Of a DNA stretch of 64,000 nucleotides, positions 54,146 through 62,710 are shown one piece after another; the first letter of the stretch is position 1, and every line of letters starts with the position of its first letter. The stretch is taken from the NCBI RefSeq assembly GCF_900172345.1, contig NZ_FWFY01000002.1, positions 124,001 through 188,000 on the forward strand. The letters run 5' to 3'. The position numbers and the translations under genes were made by a program. Below the pieces are notes generated by a model, which was given only the letters and a program-made list of their open reading frames with translations, was not told the DNA's origin and did not search any database. Source of the stretch: Limimaricola soesokkakensis. GTDB lineage: Bacteria; Pseudomonadota; Alphaproteobacteria; Rhodobacterales; Rhodobacteraceae.

Positions 54146-55018
54146 TCAGCGGTGCAGTTGCCGCTGCCGCTCGGCATAGCGGGCCCGGTCGGCATCGCTC
54201 CGCTCGTCGATGCAGCCGGGACAGGAGATGCCCTCCACATAAGCCGGGTCCTGCATCGCCCGCGGCGAGACCGGCATCCGGCAGGCCCGGCACAGCACGT
54301 GGGAGCCGGGCTCCAGCCCGTGGCCCACCGCGACCCGCTCGTCGAAGACGAAGCATTCGCCGCGCCACAGGCTCTGCTCGGCGGGCACCTCCTCGAGGTA
54401 TTTCAGGATACCGCCCTTGAGGTGAAAGACGTCCTCCACCCCCTGCGCCTTGAGAAAAGAGGTCGATTTCTCGCAGCGGATGCCGCCGGTGCAGAACATG
54501 GCGATGCGCTTGCCCGCGAGCGCCTCGCGGTTGGCCTCCCACCAGTCGGGAAACTCGCGGAAGCTCGCGGTACCCGGATCCACCGCGCCCTCGAAGCTAC
54601 CCACCGCGACCTCGTAGCCGTTGCGGGTGTCGATCACCGCGACATCGGGGGCGGAGATCAGCGCGTTCCACTCGGCTGGATCGACATGGGTGCCGACCTG
54701 CCCCAGCGGGTCGACGCCGGGCTGGCCCATTGTGACGATCTCTCGTTTGAGCCGGACCTTGAGACGGCGGAAGGGGGCGATCTCGGCGTCGCTCTCCTTC
54801 CATTCGAGCCCCGCGAATCCCGGCCAGCCACGCAGATGCGCGATCAGTTCGAGGATCGCGTCGCGGTCCGGGGCAGCGACGGTGCCGTTGATCCCCTCGG
54901 CCGCGAGGATCAGCGTGCCGATGATCCCGCGCGCGGCGCAGAATTCGAGCAGCGCCTCGCGGCGCTCGGGCGCGTCCCCGAGGGGCGCGAAATGATAGAG
55001 GGCGGCGACGGTGAACAT
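54146..55018 (-). CDS. trhO: tRNA uridine(34) hydroxylase (rhodanese family, UPF0176)
   Basis: A 290-residue TrhO/YceA protein that makes 5-hydroxyuridine at tRNA position 34. The rhodanese active cysteine is in [17 protein letters not shown], preceded by [15 protein letters not shown]; the N-terminal domain starts [15 protein letters not shown]. The C-terminus has cysteine pairs ([17 protein letters not shown]). ATG 55018 is the family start; MPRA at 55030 is possible. It follows the AbrB gene on the same strand after a short gap. Confidence 0.93.
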   Translation of the reverse strand: MFTVAALYHFAPLGDAPERREALLEFCAARGIIGTLILAAEGINGTVAAPDRDAILELIAHLRGWPGFAGLEWKESDAEIAPFRRLKVRLKREIVTMGQPGVDPLGQVGTHVDPAEWNALISAPDVAVIDTRNGYEVAVGSFEGAVDPGTASFREFPDWWEANREALAGKRIAMFCTGGIRCEKSTSFLKAQGVEDVFHLKGGILKYLEEVPAEQSLWRGECFVFDERVAVGHGLEPGSHVLCRACRMPVSPRAMQDPAYVEGISCPGCIDERSDADRARYAERQRQLHR

Positions 55019-55078
55019 GGCGCGCGGCATTACGCCGGGGACGGCGCCTGCGCAAGCCGGGGCGCGCGCCATGGGCAA

Positions 55079-55099
55079 CTTTGTTCGACAAATACGCAA
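55079..55099. repeat. dispersed intergenic repeat, copy 4 (core CAAATACGCA)
   Basis: This 21-nt site matches copy 1 (3331-3351) at 19 of 21 positions. It lies between trhO and selD. Nothing else is evident in 55019-55146. Confidence 0.6.
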
Positions 55100-55146
55100 T
55101 CCGCCGGCTCACCCATGCACCCCGCAGGGCAGGTCGCCGCATCGGT

Positions 55147-57300
55147 TCAGACCAGCCGCAGCCCCTGCCCTTCGGTCATCCGCCCGATCAGCGCCGCCGG
55201 GTAGCCCGCCGCGCGCAGCTCGGCGAGCAGCCGCTCGGCCTGCGCCGCATCGACGGCGGCGAGCAGCCCCCCGGCGGTCTGCGGGTCGAACATCAGGTCG
55301 ACGCGCGGACCGCCTGCGCCGATGATGACCGCCCCCGCCCCGGCCATGTTGTCGGCGAAGAGCGTCGAGCGCGTGCCCGTCTCGGCCAGCTCCAGCGCCC
55401 CCTCCATCAGCGGCACATCGGCGACGCGCAGTTCGGCGCCGCAGCCGCTCGCCTCGCAAATCCCCGAGAGATGGCCCGCGAGGCCGAAGCCGGTCACGTC
55501 GGTCATCGCCTGCGCGCCTGCAAGGATCGCCGAGGCCCGGCCCTGCGGCTGCAGCATCGCCTCCCATGCCCCGACTACGACGCGCCCCGGCGCGGCGCGC
55601 GCCATTTCGGCGGCCATGATCGTACCCGAGCCCACCGGCTTGGTGAGGATCAGCGCGGCGCCGGGCCGCGCGCCCGCCAGCGTCACCGGCTCGCCCTCGC
55701 AGAGGCCGGTGACGGTAAACCCCACGGTCAGCTCCGAGCCGAGCGAGCTGTGGCCGCCGAGGATATGCGCGCCGGCCGCATCCATCACCTCGCGCGTCGC
55801 GGCCATGATCTCGGCCATGGTGCGGCGCTGCATCTCGGCGCTCATGCGCGGCAGGATCAGGCTCACCGTCGCGGCCTGCGGCTTCGCGGCCATGGCCCAG
55901 ACATCGCCCAGCGCGTGGATCGCCGCGATCCGGGTCATCAGATCGGGATCCTCGACCATGGCGCGCAGGTGGTCGGTTGAGATCACCTGCTTCGCGCCGC
56001 CGGTGACGATCAGCCCGGCATCGTCGCCGGGCAGCGGCAGCACGTCTTCGCAGGCGCGCATGGGCAGACCGGCCAGCGCCTCGCGCAGCGCGCCGCGCCC
56101 GACTTTGGCACCGCAGCCGCCGCACATCGGCTTGTCCCCCAGCGCCTCGACCACCCCTTCGGCCAAGGGGTCGGGCAGCTTCGGCGCGCCCATCTCCGGC
56201 AACTCGGACAGCTTGTTCATGAACTTGCGGTCGATCCGGTCCTTCCAGAGCCAGAGCACCGGATGCGCCACGGCGCGCCCCCATTTCTCGGCCATCGCGG
56301 ATTTGCCGCCCAGCGAGACCAGCTTGAGATAGTCCTTCTGCGGCCGGTAATCGCGCATCGTCCCGCCCGAGAGCGCGGCGCGCAGGTTGTGGTGCAGGAT
56401 CGGTGCCTGCCGCACCGCATAGACCCCGGCCTTGGGACGCGGGGTCCGGGCCATATGCGCGCAGTCGCCCACCGCGAAGACACCGGCCGCGCTGGTCTCC
56501 AGCGTCGGCGCGACCCGGATGAAGCCGTCATCGAGCGCCAGCCCGGTCCCGGCCAGCCAGCCCTGCGGCCGCGCCCCGGCGGCGCCGATGGTAAAGTCGG
56601 AGGCGATCTCGCGCCCGTCTTCGAGCAGCACCCGGTCCGCTTCGATCCGCGCGACGCCGGCATTCTCGATCACCTCGATGCCGAGCCGCGCCATCCGGTC
56701 AAGCACGAGGCGGCGGGCGCCGTCGGAGGTCTCCGAAAGCAACCGGTCCTTGTCGATCACCGTCACCTGCGCCTCGCGGTGCCGCAGCCCGAAGGCGGCC
56801 GCCATGGTCAGCTCGGCCCCGGCGACGCCGCCGCCGATCACCGCGACGCGGGCCGGTCCATCGCCCGCCCGAAAGACACCCCAGTCGCGGGCCAGCCGCC
56901 CCAGCGGCTTGGCCGGCACACCGTGTTCGGCAAAGCCCGCCACCTGCGGCATCTGGCTGGTCACGCCGACATCGAAGGAGGCCGCGTCGAAACCGATACG
57001 CCGCGCGCCGACAATCACTTCGCGCGCGGCGAAATCCAGCCCTTCGGCCCGGCCGAGGATCAGCCGCGCCCCCGCGAAGCGCGCCAGTCGCACCAGATCG
57101 ATCTGCGGGGTGTCGGCGTCGTAATGCCCAGCCACATAGCCCGGCAGCATGCCGGAATAGGCGGTGAGCGGGCCGGGATCGATCAGTGTCAGGCGCACGC
57201 CCGGCAGCGGGTCCATGCCCCACCGCTTGAGCACCAGCGCATGGGCGTGGCCGCCGCCGATCAGAACGAGGTCGCGGGTCAGGGGGATGAGCGGCGTCAT
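55147..57300 (-). CDS. selD: selenide, water dikinase SelD with N-terminal NADH dehydrogenase-like domain
   Basis: A 717-residue fusion. Residues 1 to about 380 form a two-dinucleotide-motif flavoprotein oxidoreductase (LVLIGGGHAHALVL, VAVIGGGVAGAELT, GVFAVGDCAHMA). Residues about 390-717 are SelD, which makes selenophosphate from selenide and ATP, with Cys396 and Lys399 in GGCGAKVG aligned to the catalytic pair, and PGDDAGLI, THLRAM-like SISTDHLRAM and GHSSLGSELT. ATG 57300 starts the flavoprotein. No other selenium genes lie nearby. Confidence 0.93.
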   Translation of the reverse strand: MTPLIPLTRDLVLIGGGHAHALVLKRWGMDPLPGVRLTLIDPGPLTAYSGMLPGYVAGHYDADTPQIDLVRLARFAGARLILGRAEGLDFAAREVIVGARRIGFDAASFDVGVTSQMPQVAGFAEHGVPAKPLGRLARDWGVFRAGDGPARVAVIGGGVAGAELTMAAAFGLRHREAQVTVIDKDRLLSETSDGARRLVLDRMARLGIEVIENAGVARIEADRVLLEDGREIASDFTIGAAGARPQGWLAGTGLALDDGFIRVAPTLETSAAGVFAVGDCAHMARTPRPKAGVYAVRQAPILHHNLRAALSGGTMRDYRPQKDYLKLVSLGGKSAMAEKWGRAVAHPVLWLWKDRIDRKFMNKLSELPEMGAPKLPDPLAEGVVEALGDKPMCGGCGAKVGRGALREALAGLPMRACEDVLPLPGDDAGLIVTGGAKQVISTDHLRAMVEDPDLMTRIAAIHALGDVWAMAAKPQAATVSLILPRMSAEMQRRTMAEIMAATREVMDAAGAHILGGHSSLGSELTVGFTVTGLCEGEPVTLAGARPGAALILTKPVGSGTIMAAEMARAAPGRVVVGAWEAMLQPQGRASAILAGAQAMTDVTGFGLAGHLSGICEASGCGAELRVADVPLMEGALELAETGTRSTLFADNMAGAGAVIIGAGGPRVDLMFDPQTAGGLLAAVDAAQAERLLAELRAAGYPAALIGRMTEGQGLRLV

Positions 57301-57349
57301 GCGCGGGGATCTATCGCCCCGCCCATCTTCGCGCCAGAGCCGCCCGTGC

Positions 57350-57904
57350 TCACGGCACCAGCCAGCTGCCCTGCCAGCCCTCCTCGCGCTCGTAGCGGGC
57401 GCGGCGGTGGATGTCGCCCAGATGCAGTGCCTCGATCCGGAGCACCCGCGCGCGCAGCACCGCGAAGCGCGCCGGGCGCGGGTTCGGATGCCAGGCCTCG
57501 GCCGAGGCGATCGGCGTGCCGGGCGGCGGTACCGTGCCGTAGCGGGCGCGGGCCTCCTCGGGGACCTCTTCCCAGAGCGTCTTCTCCTCCTCATGCGGCA
57601 GCCTCACGACATGCGCCCGCATCCGCACCTGCAACGACGCTTCGGCGTCCCAGACATGCAGCGCCGCACGCGGTCCGTCGGTCAGCTGCAGCACCTTGGC
57701 GGCGTCGGCATCGGAATGCAGGTCGAGCGTCCAGTCGGCCGCGTCGAAGCCGCGCAGCACCATGGTGCGCGCCGAGGGCCAGCCCTGCGCGTCGCGCGTC
57801 GCCAGCACCGGCAGCCGCGCCGCCGCGTCGCGGTCCACGAGACCCGCCCCGATGCGCGCGCGCACCAGATCGAGCAACCCCGAAAGCGTCGTGATGTCAC
57901 TCAT
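57350..57904 (-). CDS. pyridoxamine 5'-phosphate oxidase family protein (Alr4036-like FMN-binding)
   Basis: A 184-residue FMN-binding split-barrel protein: LPVLATRDAQGWPSARTMVL, WTLDLHSDADAAKVLQLTDG and SLQVRMRAHVVRLP fit the PNPOx-like Alr4036 group. It lacks the full pyridoxine oxidase length and signature, so its substrate is unknown. It overlaps the CrtC/AttH-like gene by 8 nt and precedes selD by 49 nt on the same strand. Confidence 0.85.
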   Translation of the reverse strand: MSDITTLSGLLDLVRARIGAGLVDRDAAARLPVLATRDAQGWPSARTMVLRGFDAADWTLDLHSDADAAKVLQLTDGPRAALHVWDAEASLQVRMRAHVVRLPHEEEKTLWEEVPEEARARYGTVPPPGTPIASAEAWHPNPRPARFAVLRARVLRIEALHLGDIHRRARYEREEGWQGSWLVP

Positions 57905-58931
57905 AACCCGTCATCTCCAGATATCCCCTGCCCTCATGGCTTCCCGTTATCGTCACCGGCCCCTCCCAGTAAGGGGGCGACAGCGCGTTCCATGCCGCCG
58001 GGTTCAGCGCGGTCACATCGACCGCGACCTCCCTTTGCGGCAACCGCACCGCCCAGCGCACCGGCACCTCCACGCCGTCGAGCGACGCCATCTCCAGCGG
58101 TTCGGCCTCGAAGTCGCCCACATAGGGGGTGAGCGTTCCGTCCGGCGCGATCCAACTGGCGTAACTGTAGCCTGCCGCATCGTTTTCGCGAAGCTGGAAG
58201 CCCATCAACTTGGCACCGCCCTCGAAGGAAAGGGAGAACCAGTCCCAGCCGGTCTGGCGATCCGACAGCGGCTGCGAGGACCACTCATGGTCGAACCAGG
58301 CATGGCCGCTGACCTCGACCGCGCCGTCGGGCAGCCTCAGCACCCCCTCTACCGCGAAGAAGGGCTGCGAGTAGTAATAGGAGGCCTGCCCCTTGCCGGA
58401 CTTCACCGAGTAGCCCGCCTCGCCATGCAGGACCAAGGGCCCGGTGGCGGACATCGACAGATCATAGGCGAAGTCCGGACCGCTGGCCGCGAGGTCGAGA
58501 TTGTCGAAATCCGGCCCCGCCATGCGCCAATCATCGATCCATGCGGCGAAGGGCGCAGCCTCGACCCCCGCCTGACCGATGCCGCCCCGCGCCAGTCGCT
58601 GGGTGAAGAGGTGGCTCTCGGGCGTGGTGACGGCGGCATGACCGAGCCAGTTCTGCGGGCTGGCGAAACCCGTGGCTTCGCGCGGGGCCAGCGCCGAGCG
58701 GAACAGGGTCCATTGCAGCCCGTAGGGCGTGCCGTCGGGGCCGGTGAGGTTGGCGGTGACGTACCACCACTCGATCCGGTAGTCGGGATGGGCCCCGTGA
58801 TCGTCGGGAAATGCCGGGGCGACGGAGGGGTCCGGCAGGGCGAAGCCGCCCGCCTCGCCGCCGAGGCCCGCGAAGCCCTGCGCATGGGCGAGGCCCGGCA
58901 GGCAGAGGAGAACGAGAACCCTAGCGTTCAT
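57897..58931 (-). CDS. secreted lipocalin-like protein, AttH/CrtC (carotenoid 1,2-hydratase-like) family
   Basis: A 344-residue exported protein. A short signal peptide (MNARVLVLLCLPGLAHAQ) leads into a beta-rich body with IEWWYVTANLTGPDG, GYSVKSGKGQASYYYSQPFF, HAWFDHEWSSQPL and GWDWFSLSFEGGAKLMGFQL. These are AttH/CrtC family hallmarks. It directly follows the ABC permease gene (11-nt overlap), the layout of AttEFGH cassettes. It may handle lipids or a small molecule that the transporter moves. ATG 58931 is chosen by the signal peptide. Confidence 0.85.
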   Translation of the reverse strand: MNARVLVLLCLPGLAHAQGFAGLGGEAGGFALPDPSVAPAFPDDHGAHPDYRIEWWYVTANLTGPDGTPYGLQWTLFRSALAPREATGFASPQNWLGHAAVTTPESHLFTQRLARGGIGQAGVEAAPFAAWIDDWRMAGPDFDNLDLAASGPDFAYDLSMSATGPLVLHGEAGYSVKSGKGQASYYYSQPFFAVEGVLRLPDGAVEVSGHAWFDHEWSSQPLSDRQTGWDWFSLSFEGGAKLMGFQLRENDAAGYSYASWIAPDGTLTPYVGDFEAEPLEMASLDGVEVPVRWAVRLPQREVAVDVTALNPAAWNALSPPYWEGPVTITGSHEGRGYLEMTGYE

Positions 58932-61302
58932 TGGCGAAGACCCCCAGCAGGGCGGCGGGCGGCGTGCGCGCCAGCCGAATCGCGGGCCACAGCGCCGCAA
59001 GCCCGGCCGCGACCAGCGCGAACAGGCCGAGCCGCGCATAATCCCATGGGAACAGGAACATCGGCAGCCGCCAGCCGAAGGCCGCGACATTGACCACCGA
59101 GAGCAGCACCCAGGCCAGCGCCAGCCCGAGCGGCAGCGCCATCAGCGCGGTCAGCGCCGCCAGCAGCACCGCGCGGACCATCTCCAGCCCCGCAAGCCGC
59201 CGCCGCGTCAGGCCCAGCGCCCAGACCGGAGCAAGCTGCGGCAGGCGCAGCGCCGCCAGCGTCAGCAGCGACATCAAGATCGCAAAGCCCGCGACGGCGA
59301 GTGTCAGCACGTTGAGCGCCGCCGTCACGGCGAAGGTGCGCTCGAAAACCTGCATCGAAAAGCGCTTCACCGCCGCCTGATCGGTGATCGCGCCCTCCGG
59401 CAGCCCCTCGGCCACCAGCGCGGCGCGGATCGCCGGCACCTCGTCCGGGTCGAGCCGGAGGCCGAAGCGGCGGGGCACCACCTCCGGGTGCAACTCGGCG
59501 AATAGGGCCTCGGTGACGATCACCTGACCCACCGGGTTGCCGTAATCTCCGTGGATGCCCAGCACCGGCAGCACCGTGTCCGGCCCGAGCCGGACCGGAT
59601 CGCCCAGACCCAGCCCGGCGCGGCGCGCGAGCTGCTCGTTGACGAGCACCCCCTCCCCCGCGGCGTGCCGCTCCCAAGGGCGGTCCACCGCCTGCAGGAA
59701 GCGCCAGTTCTGCGGATAGGTCGGGTCCGGCCGCGCGAGATTCAGCTCCACCGGCAAACCCGCGACCTCGGTTTCGACCGAGGCCAGCGGCAGGACCGCG
59801 CGCACGCGAGGTTCGAGAAAGGCCTCGATCGCGCGGGCCTGGTCGTCGTCGGCGGTCTCGATGTAGAGCTCCGGCGCGAGGCGCTGGTCTAGAAAGCCGG
59901 TAAAGGTCTGGCGGAACGAGCTGACCATGGTGGAGACACCGATATTGGCGGCCATCGCCAGAAGCAGCGCCATCAGCGCCAGCGACAGCCCCGGAAGCTG
60001 CTGGCGCGTATCGGCCCAGAACCACTGCGCCAGCGGTCCGCGTGCCAGTCGTGCCGCGATGGCAAGCCCCGCACCCAGCACCACCGGCAAGGCCAGCGCC
60101 GCGCCGACCAGCCCTGCGCCCAGAAGGCCGAAGCCCGCCACCAGCCCTTCGCCCCAAAGCGCCAGCCCCACCGCCACGCCGATCAGCACCAGCGCCGCGC
60201 CGCCCTGCCAGCGGGCGGAGCGCGCATCGGCCATGGCCCAGGCCCGGCGTCCGCCTGCGGCCAAGAGCGGCATTCGCGCCAGCCGCCACAGCGCCGCCCC
60301 GGCGGCGAAGCCGGTGCCCAGAACCGCGATGCCCAGCCCCGAGAGCCACCAGACCGGGCGCAGCCGCAGCCCGCCCGTCACCTCGGCCCCGTACAGCCCG
60401 CGCAGCGTTGCCGCCACGTCGGGCAGAAGCTGCGCCGCCAGCAGCCAGCCGAGCCCGACGCCAAGCGTGCCCGCGATCAGCGCGAAGCCCAGAAGCTCGG
60501 CCATCATCAGCGCCACGAGGCGGCGCAGCGGCACGCCCAGCGCCCGCATCGTGCGCAACACCGGGCGGCGTTGCTCGAAGGCGAGGCCGACCGCGCCATG
60601 CACGATGAAGATGCCGACCGCGAAGCACAGCAGGCCGAAGGCGGTGAGGTTGAGGTGGAAGCTGTCGGTGAGCCGGCCCACCTCGGAGCCCGCCTGCGGC
60701 GGGCGCAGCGCCAGATCGGGGGCGATCTCCTCGAGCGCGGGGCGGCCCAGAGGCTGCTCGGGCGCAACGATCAGCGCGTCGAAGCCGACCCGGTCCAGAA
60801 GCCGGAGGGCGACCGAGACGTCGGTGACCACGGTGCCCGGCGCGGTGTCAGGCGCGACCACCTTCTCGGCATCGATCCCGGGCAGCGCCTCCAGCGCCTC
60901 GGCCCGGCCGAAGACCTGCCCGGCACCGGTGAGAAAAGCGGCGATGTCGGCGTTCTCAGTCGCCGGGCCGATGCCGCCGGGCGCAGTCAGCGGCTCGATC
61001 CCTACCAGCCTGACGCCGCCGAGCCGTCCCTGCACCACCGGGCTCACCTGCCAGCCGGCGCGGCGCAGTGTCACGTAATCCGCCAGAGCGATCTCGCCGC
61101 CCGCCGCCGCCTCGATCCGCGCATAGCGCCCCTCGCCCAGCGTCGCGGCGGCGACGTCGTAGCTCGCGCGGGCCTCGGCGTTGATCGCCTGCACCCCGGA
61201 CCACAGCCCGGTGGCCAGCGCCAGACCGGCGATCAGGGTGAAGAGTTGCAGCGGCGCGCGGTGCCAATGCGACAGGAGCGCCAGCAGGACCGCCCGGGTC
61301 AC
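58921..61302 (-). CDS. ABC transporter permease, FtsX/MacB type
   Basis: A 793-residue permease with a first membrane helix (APLQLFTLIAGLALATGLW), a large periplasmic domain, two FtsX domains and about eight to ten hydrophobic segments overall. It is the AttFG-like double permease in one chain. GTG 61302 overlaps the ATPase stop as GTGA. With the ATPase and the AttH-like protein it forms a three-gene transporter, probably moving a lipophilic substrate or lipoprotein at the inner membrane. Confidence 0.9.
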   Translation of the reverse strand: MTRAVLLALLSHWHRAPLQLFTLIAGLALATGLWSGVQAINAEARASYDVAAATLGEGRYARIEAAAGGEIALADYVTLRRAGWQVSPVVQGRLGGVRLVGIEPLTAPGGIGPATENADIAAFLTGAGQVFGRAEALEALPGIDAEKVVAPDTAPGTVVTDVSVALRLLDRVGFDALIVAPEQPLGRPALEEIAPDLALRPPQAGSEVGRLTDSFHLNLTAFGLLCFAVGIFIVHGAVGLAFEQRRPVLRTMRALGVPLRRLVALMMAELLGFALIAGTLGVGLGWLLAAQLLPDVAATLRGLYGAEVTGGLRLRPVWWLSGLGIAVLGTGFAAGAALWRLARMPLLAAGGRRAWAMADARSARWQGGAALVLIGVAVGLALWGEGLVAGFGLLGAGLVGAALALPVVLGAGLAIAARLARGPLAQWFWADTRQQLPGLSLALMALLLAMAANIGVSTMVSSFRQTFTGFLDQRLAPELYIETADDDQARAIEAFLEPRVRAVLPLASVETEVAGLPVELNLARPDPTYPQNWRFLQAVDRPWERHAAGEGVLVNEQLARRAGLGLGDPVRLGPDTVLPVLGIHGDYGNPVGQVIVTEALFAELHPEVVPRRFGLRLDPDEVPAIRAALVAEGLPEGAITDQAAVKRFSMQVFERTFAVTAALNVLTLAVAGFAILMSLLTLAALRLPQLAPVWALGLTRRRLAGLEMVRAVLLAALTALMALPLGLALAWVLLSVVNVAAFGWRLPMFLFPWDYARLGLFALVAAGLAALWPAIRLARTPPAALLGVFANER

Positions 61303-61955
61303 GCGATCCGCCCCGCATGCAGGTGCAGCCGGCGCCCCATGCGGGCGGCATGATGCTCGGAATGGGTGACCATCAGCAGCGCCGCGCCGGTCTCGGAGAC
61401 GAGCTCCAGCATCGCGCCCAGCACCGCCTCGGCGGTGGTCTCGTCGAGATTGCCGGTGGGTTCGTCCGCCAGCACGAGACGCGGGCGCGCGGCAAGAGTG
61501 CGGGCGATCGCGGTGCGCTGCTGCTGCCCGCCCGAAAGCTGTTCGGGGTATTTCGACAGGTGCGGCGCGAGGCCGAGCCGCTCGGCCAGCATCATCGCCC
61601 GCCTTGCGTCATGCCGACCGGCAAGCCGCGCCTGGAAGGCGATATTGTCGCCGACGCTGAGCGACGGGATCAGGTTGAACTGCTGGAACACCACGCCCAC
61701 GGTGCCGCGCCTGAGCGCCGCGCGCCCCGAATCGTCGAGCGCCTCGACCCGGGCGCCGTCGAGCGCGATGCTGCCCGCATCGGGCCGGTCAAGCCCGCCC
61801 ACGAGATGCAGCAGCGTCGACTTGCCGGAGCCGCTTTCACCGGTCAGGGCGAGGCTCTCGCCGGCCTCGAGATCGAGATCGACGCCCCGCAGCACCGGCA
61901 CTGGCCCTTCGGCTCCGGTGAAACTCTTGTGCAGGTCTCGCAAGCGCAACAGCAT
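61299..61955 (-). CDS. ABC transporter ATP-binding protein, LolD/MacB type
   Basis: A 218-residue ATPase with Walker A GESGSGKSTLLHLV, Q-loop VFQQFNLIPSL, signature LSGGQQQRTAIARTL and Walker B LVLADEPTGNLDETT. It is the first gene of the AttEFGH-like unit, coupled to the permease by 4 nt. ATG 61955 starts the conserved MLLRLRDLHKSF segment. The 176-nt gap to the divergent heme oxygenase gene contains candidate promoters. Confidence 0.93.
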   Translation of the reverse strand: MLLRLRDLHKSFTGAEGPVPVLRGVDLDLEAGESLALTGESGSGKSTLLHLVGGLDRPDAGSIALDGARVEALDDSGRAALRRGTVGVVFQQFNLIPSLSVGDNIAFQARLAGRHDARRAMMLAERLGLAPHLSKYPEQLSGGQQQRTAIARTLAARPRLVLADEPTGNLDETTAEAVLGAMLELVSETGAALLMVTHSEHHAARMGRRLHLHAGRIA

Positions 61956-62076
61956 GCGGCGAAGCTAAGCCGATCCGCGGTGCCGGAAACAGCGGCATCG
62001 CGCCGCAATGCATCGGAAACAAAAAACCTCACCTGCCGGAACCACTTGATCTGCTCCGGCGTTGACAAGTTTGCTG

Positions 62077-62087
62077 GTGTGAAACAC
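62077..62087 (+). promoter_or_regulatory. small inverted repeat and -35-like box upstream of heme oxygenase
   Basis: GTGT-GAA-ACAC (62077-62087) is a perfect short inverted repeat just after a TTGACA at 62062-62067. No good -10 box lies 17 nt downstream, so a vegetative promoter is unproven. It could be an operator for the heme oxygenase-phytochrome pair. Confidence 0.3.
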
Positions 62088-62131
62088 GAGCTTTCGACGT
62101 GTTCACCGACGAGGGACCACCGATCTTGACG

Positions 62132-62710
62132 ATGCACCAGAAGCCGCTGCGAAGCCGGTTGCGAGAGGATCTCGCCCCGCGTCACGAGCGGCTCGATGCC
62201 TGCTTCTCCCGCTTTGACCTGACGACCCGGCCCGGCCTGTCAGGCTTTCTCGCCGCGCATCGCGCCGCCTTCGCGGCGATCCGCCCCGCACCCGGCGGCC
62301 TGACCGGCGAGGCGCTGCTCGACCGGATGATCGCGGCGCTCGACGCCGATCTCGACCGGCTCGGCCACGAGTCTTTGCCAGTGCTTGCGCCCTATAGGCT
62401 GAGCCGGCCGATGGCGCAGGACTACGTACTGCTCGGCTCGCGGCTGGGTAGCCAGATCTTGCGGCGGCGCTGGGAGGCAGGGGGCGATCCGGAGCTGCAC
62501 GCTGCCGGCAGCTACCTGTCGTTACCGCCGATGGCCGCAGAGTGGCGCGCCTTCTGCTTGCGGGCGAGCGCGCAGCCCGGCCTCGGTACGGAAGCGGACC
62601 GCGTGATCGCCGAGGCCGGTGGGTTGTTTGATCTCTTTCTGACGGCGGGGCAGGATGCCGCCCTGCCTCCTCGGGCAACGCCCGCCCCTCTGACCGAACG
62701 GACCGCCTGA
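62132..62710 (+). CDS. biliverdin-producing heme oxygenase (BphO/HmuO-like)
   Basis: A 192-residue helical protein of the heme oxygenase family. The candidate proximal histidine is in DLAPRHERLDACFSRFDL, and YRLSRPMAQDYVLLGSRLGS is a conserved helix. It opens heme to biliverdin, the chromophore of the phytochrome encoded directly downstream (stop TGA directly followed by ATG). ATG 62132 is preferred; a GTG 33 nt upstream has no better site. Confidence 0.88.
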   Translation: MHQKPLRSRLREDLAPRHERLDACFSRFDLTTRPGLSGFLAAHRAAFAAIRPAPGGLTGEALLDRMIAALDADLDRLGHESLPVLAPYRLSRPMAQDYVLLGSRLGSQILRRRWEAGGDPELHAAGSYLSLPPMAAEWRAFCLRASAQPGLGTEADRVIAEAGGLFDLFLTAGQDAALPPRATPAPLTERTA

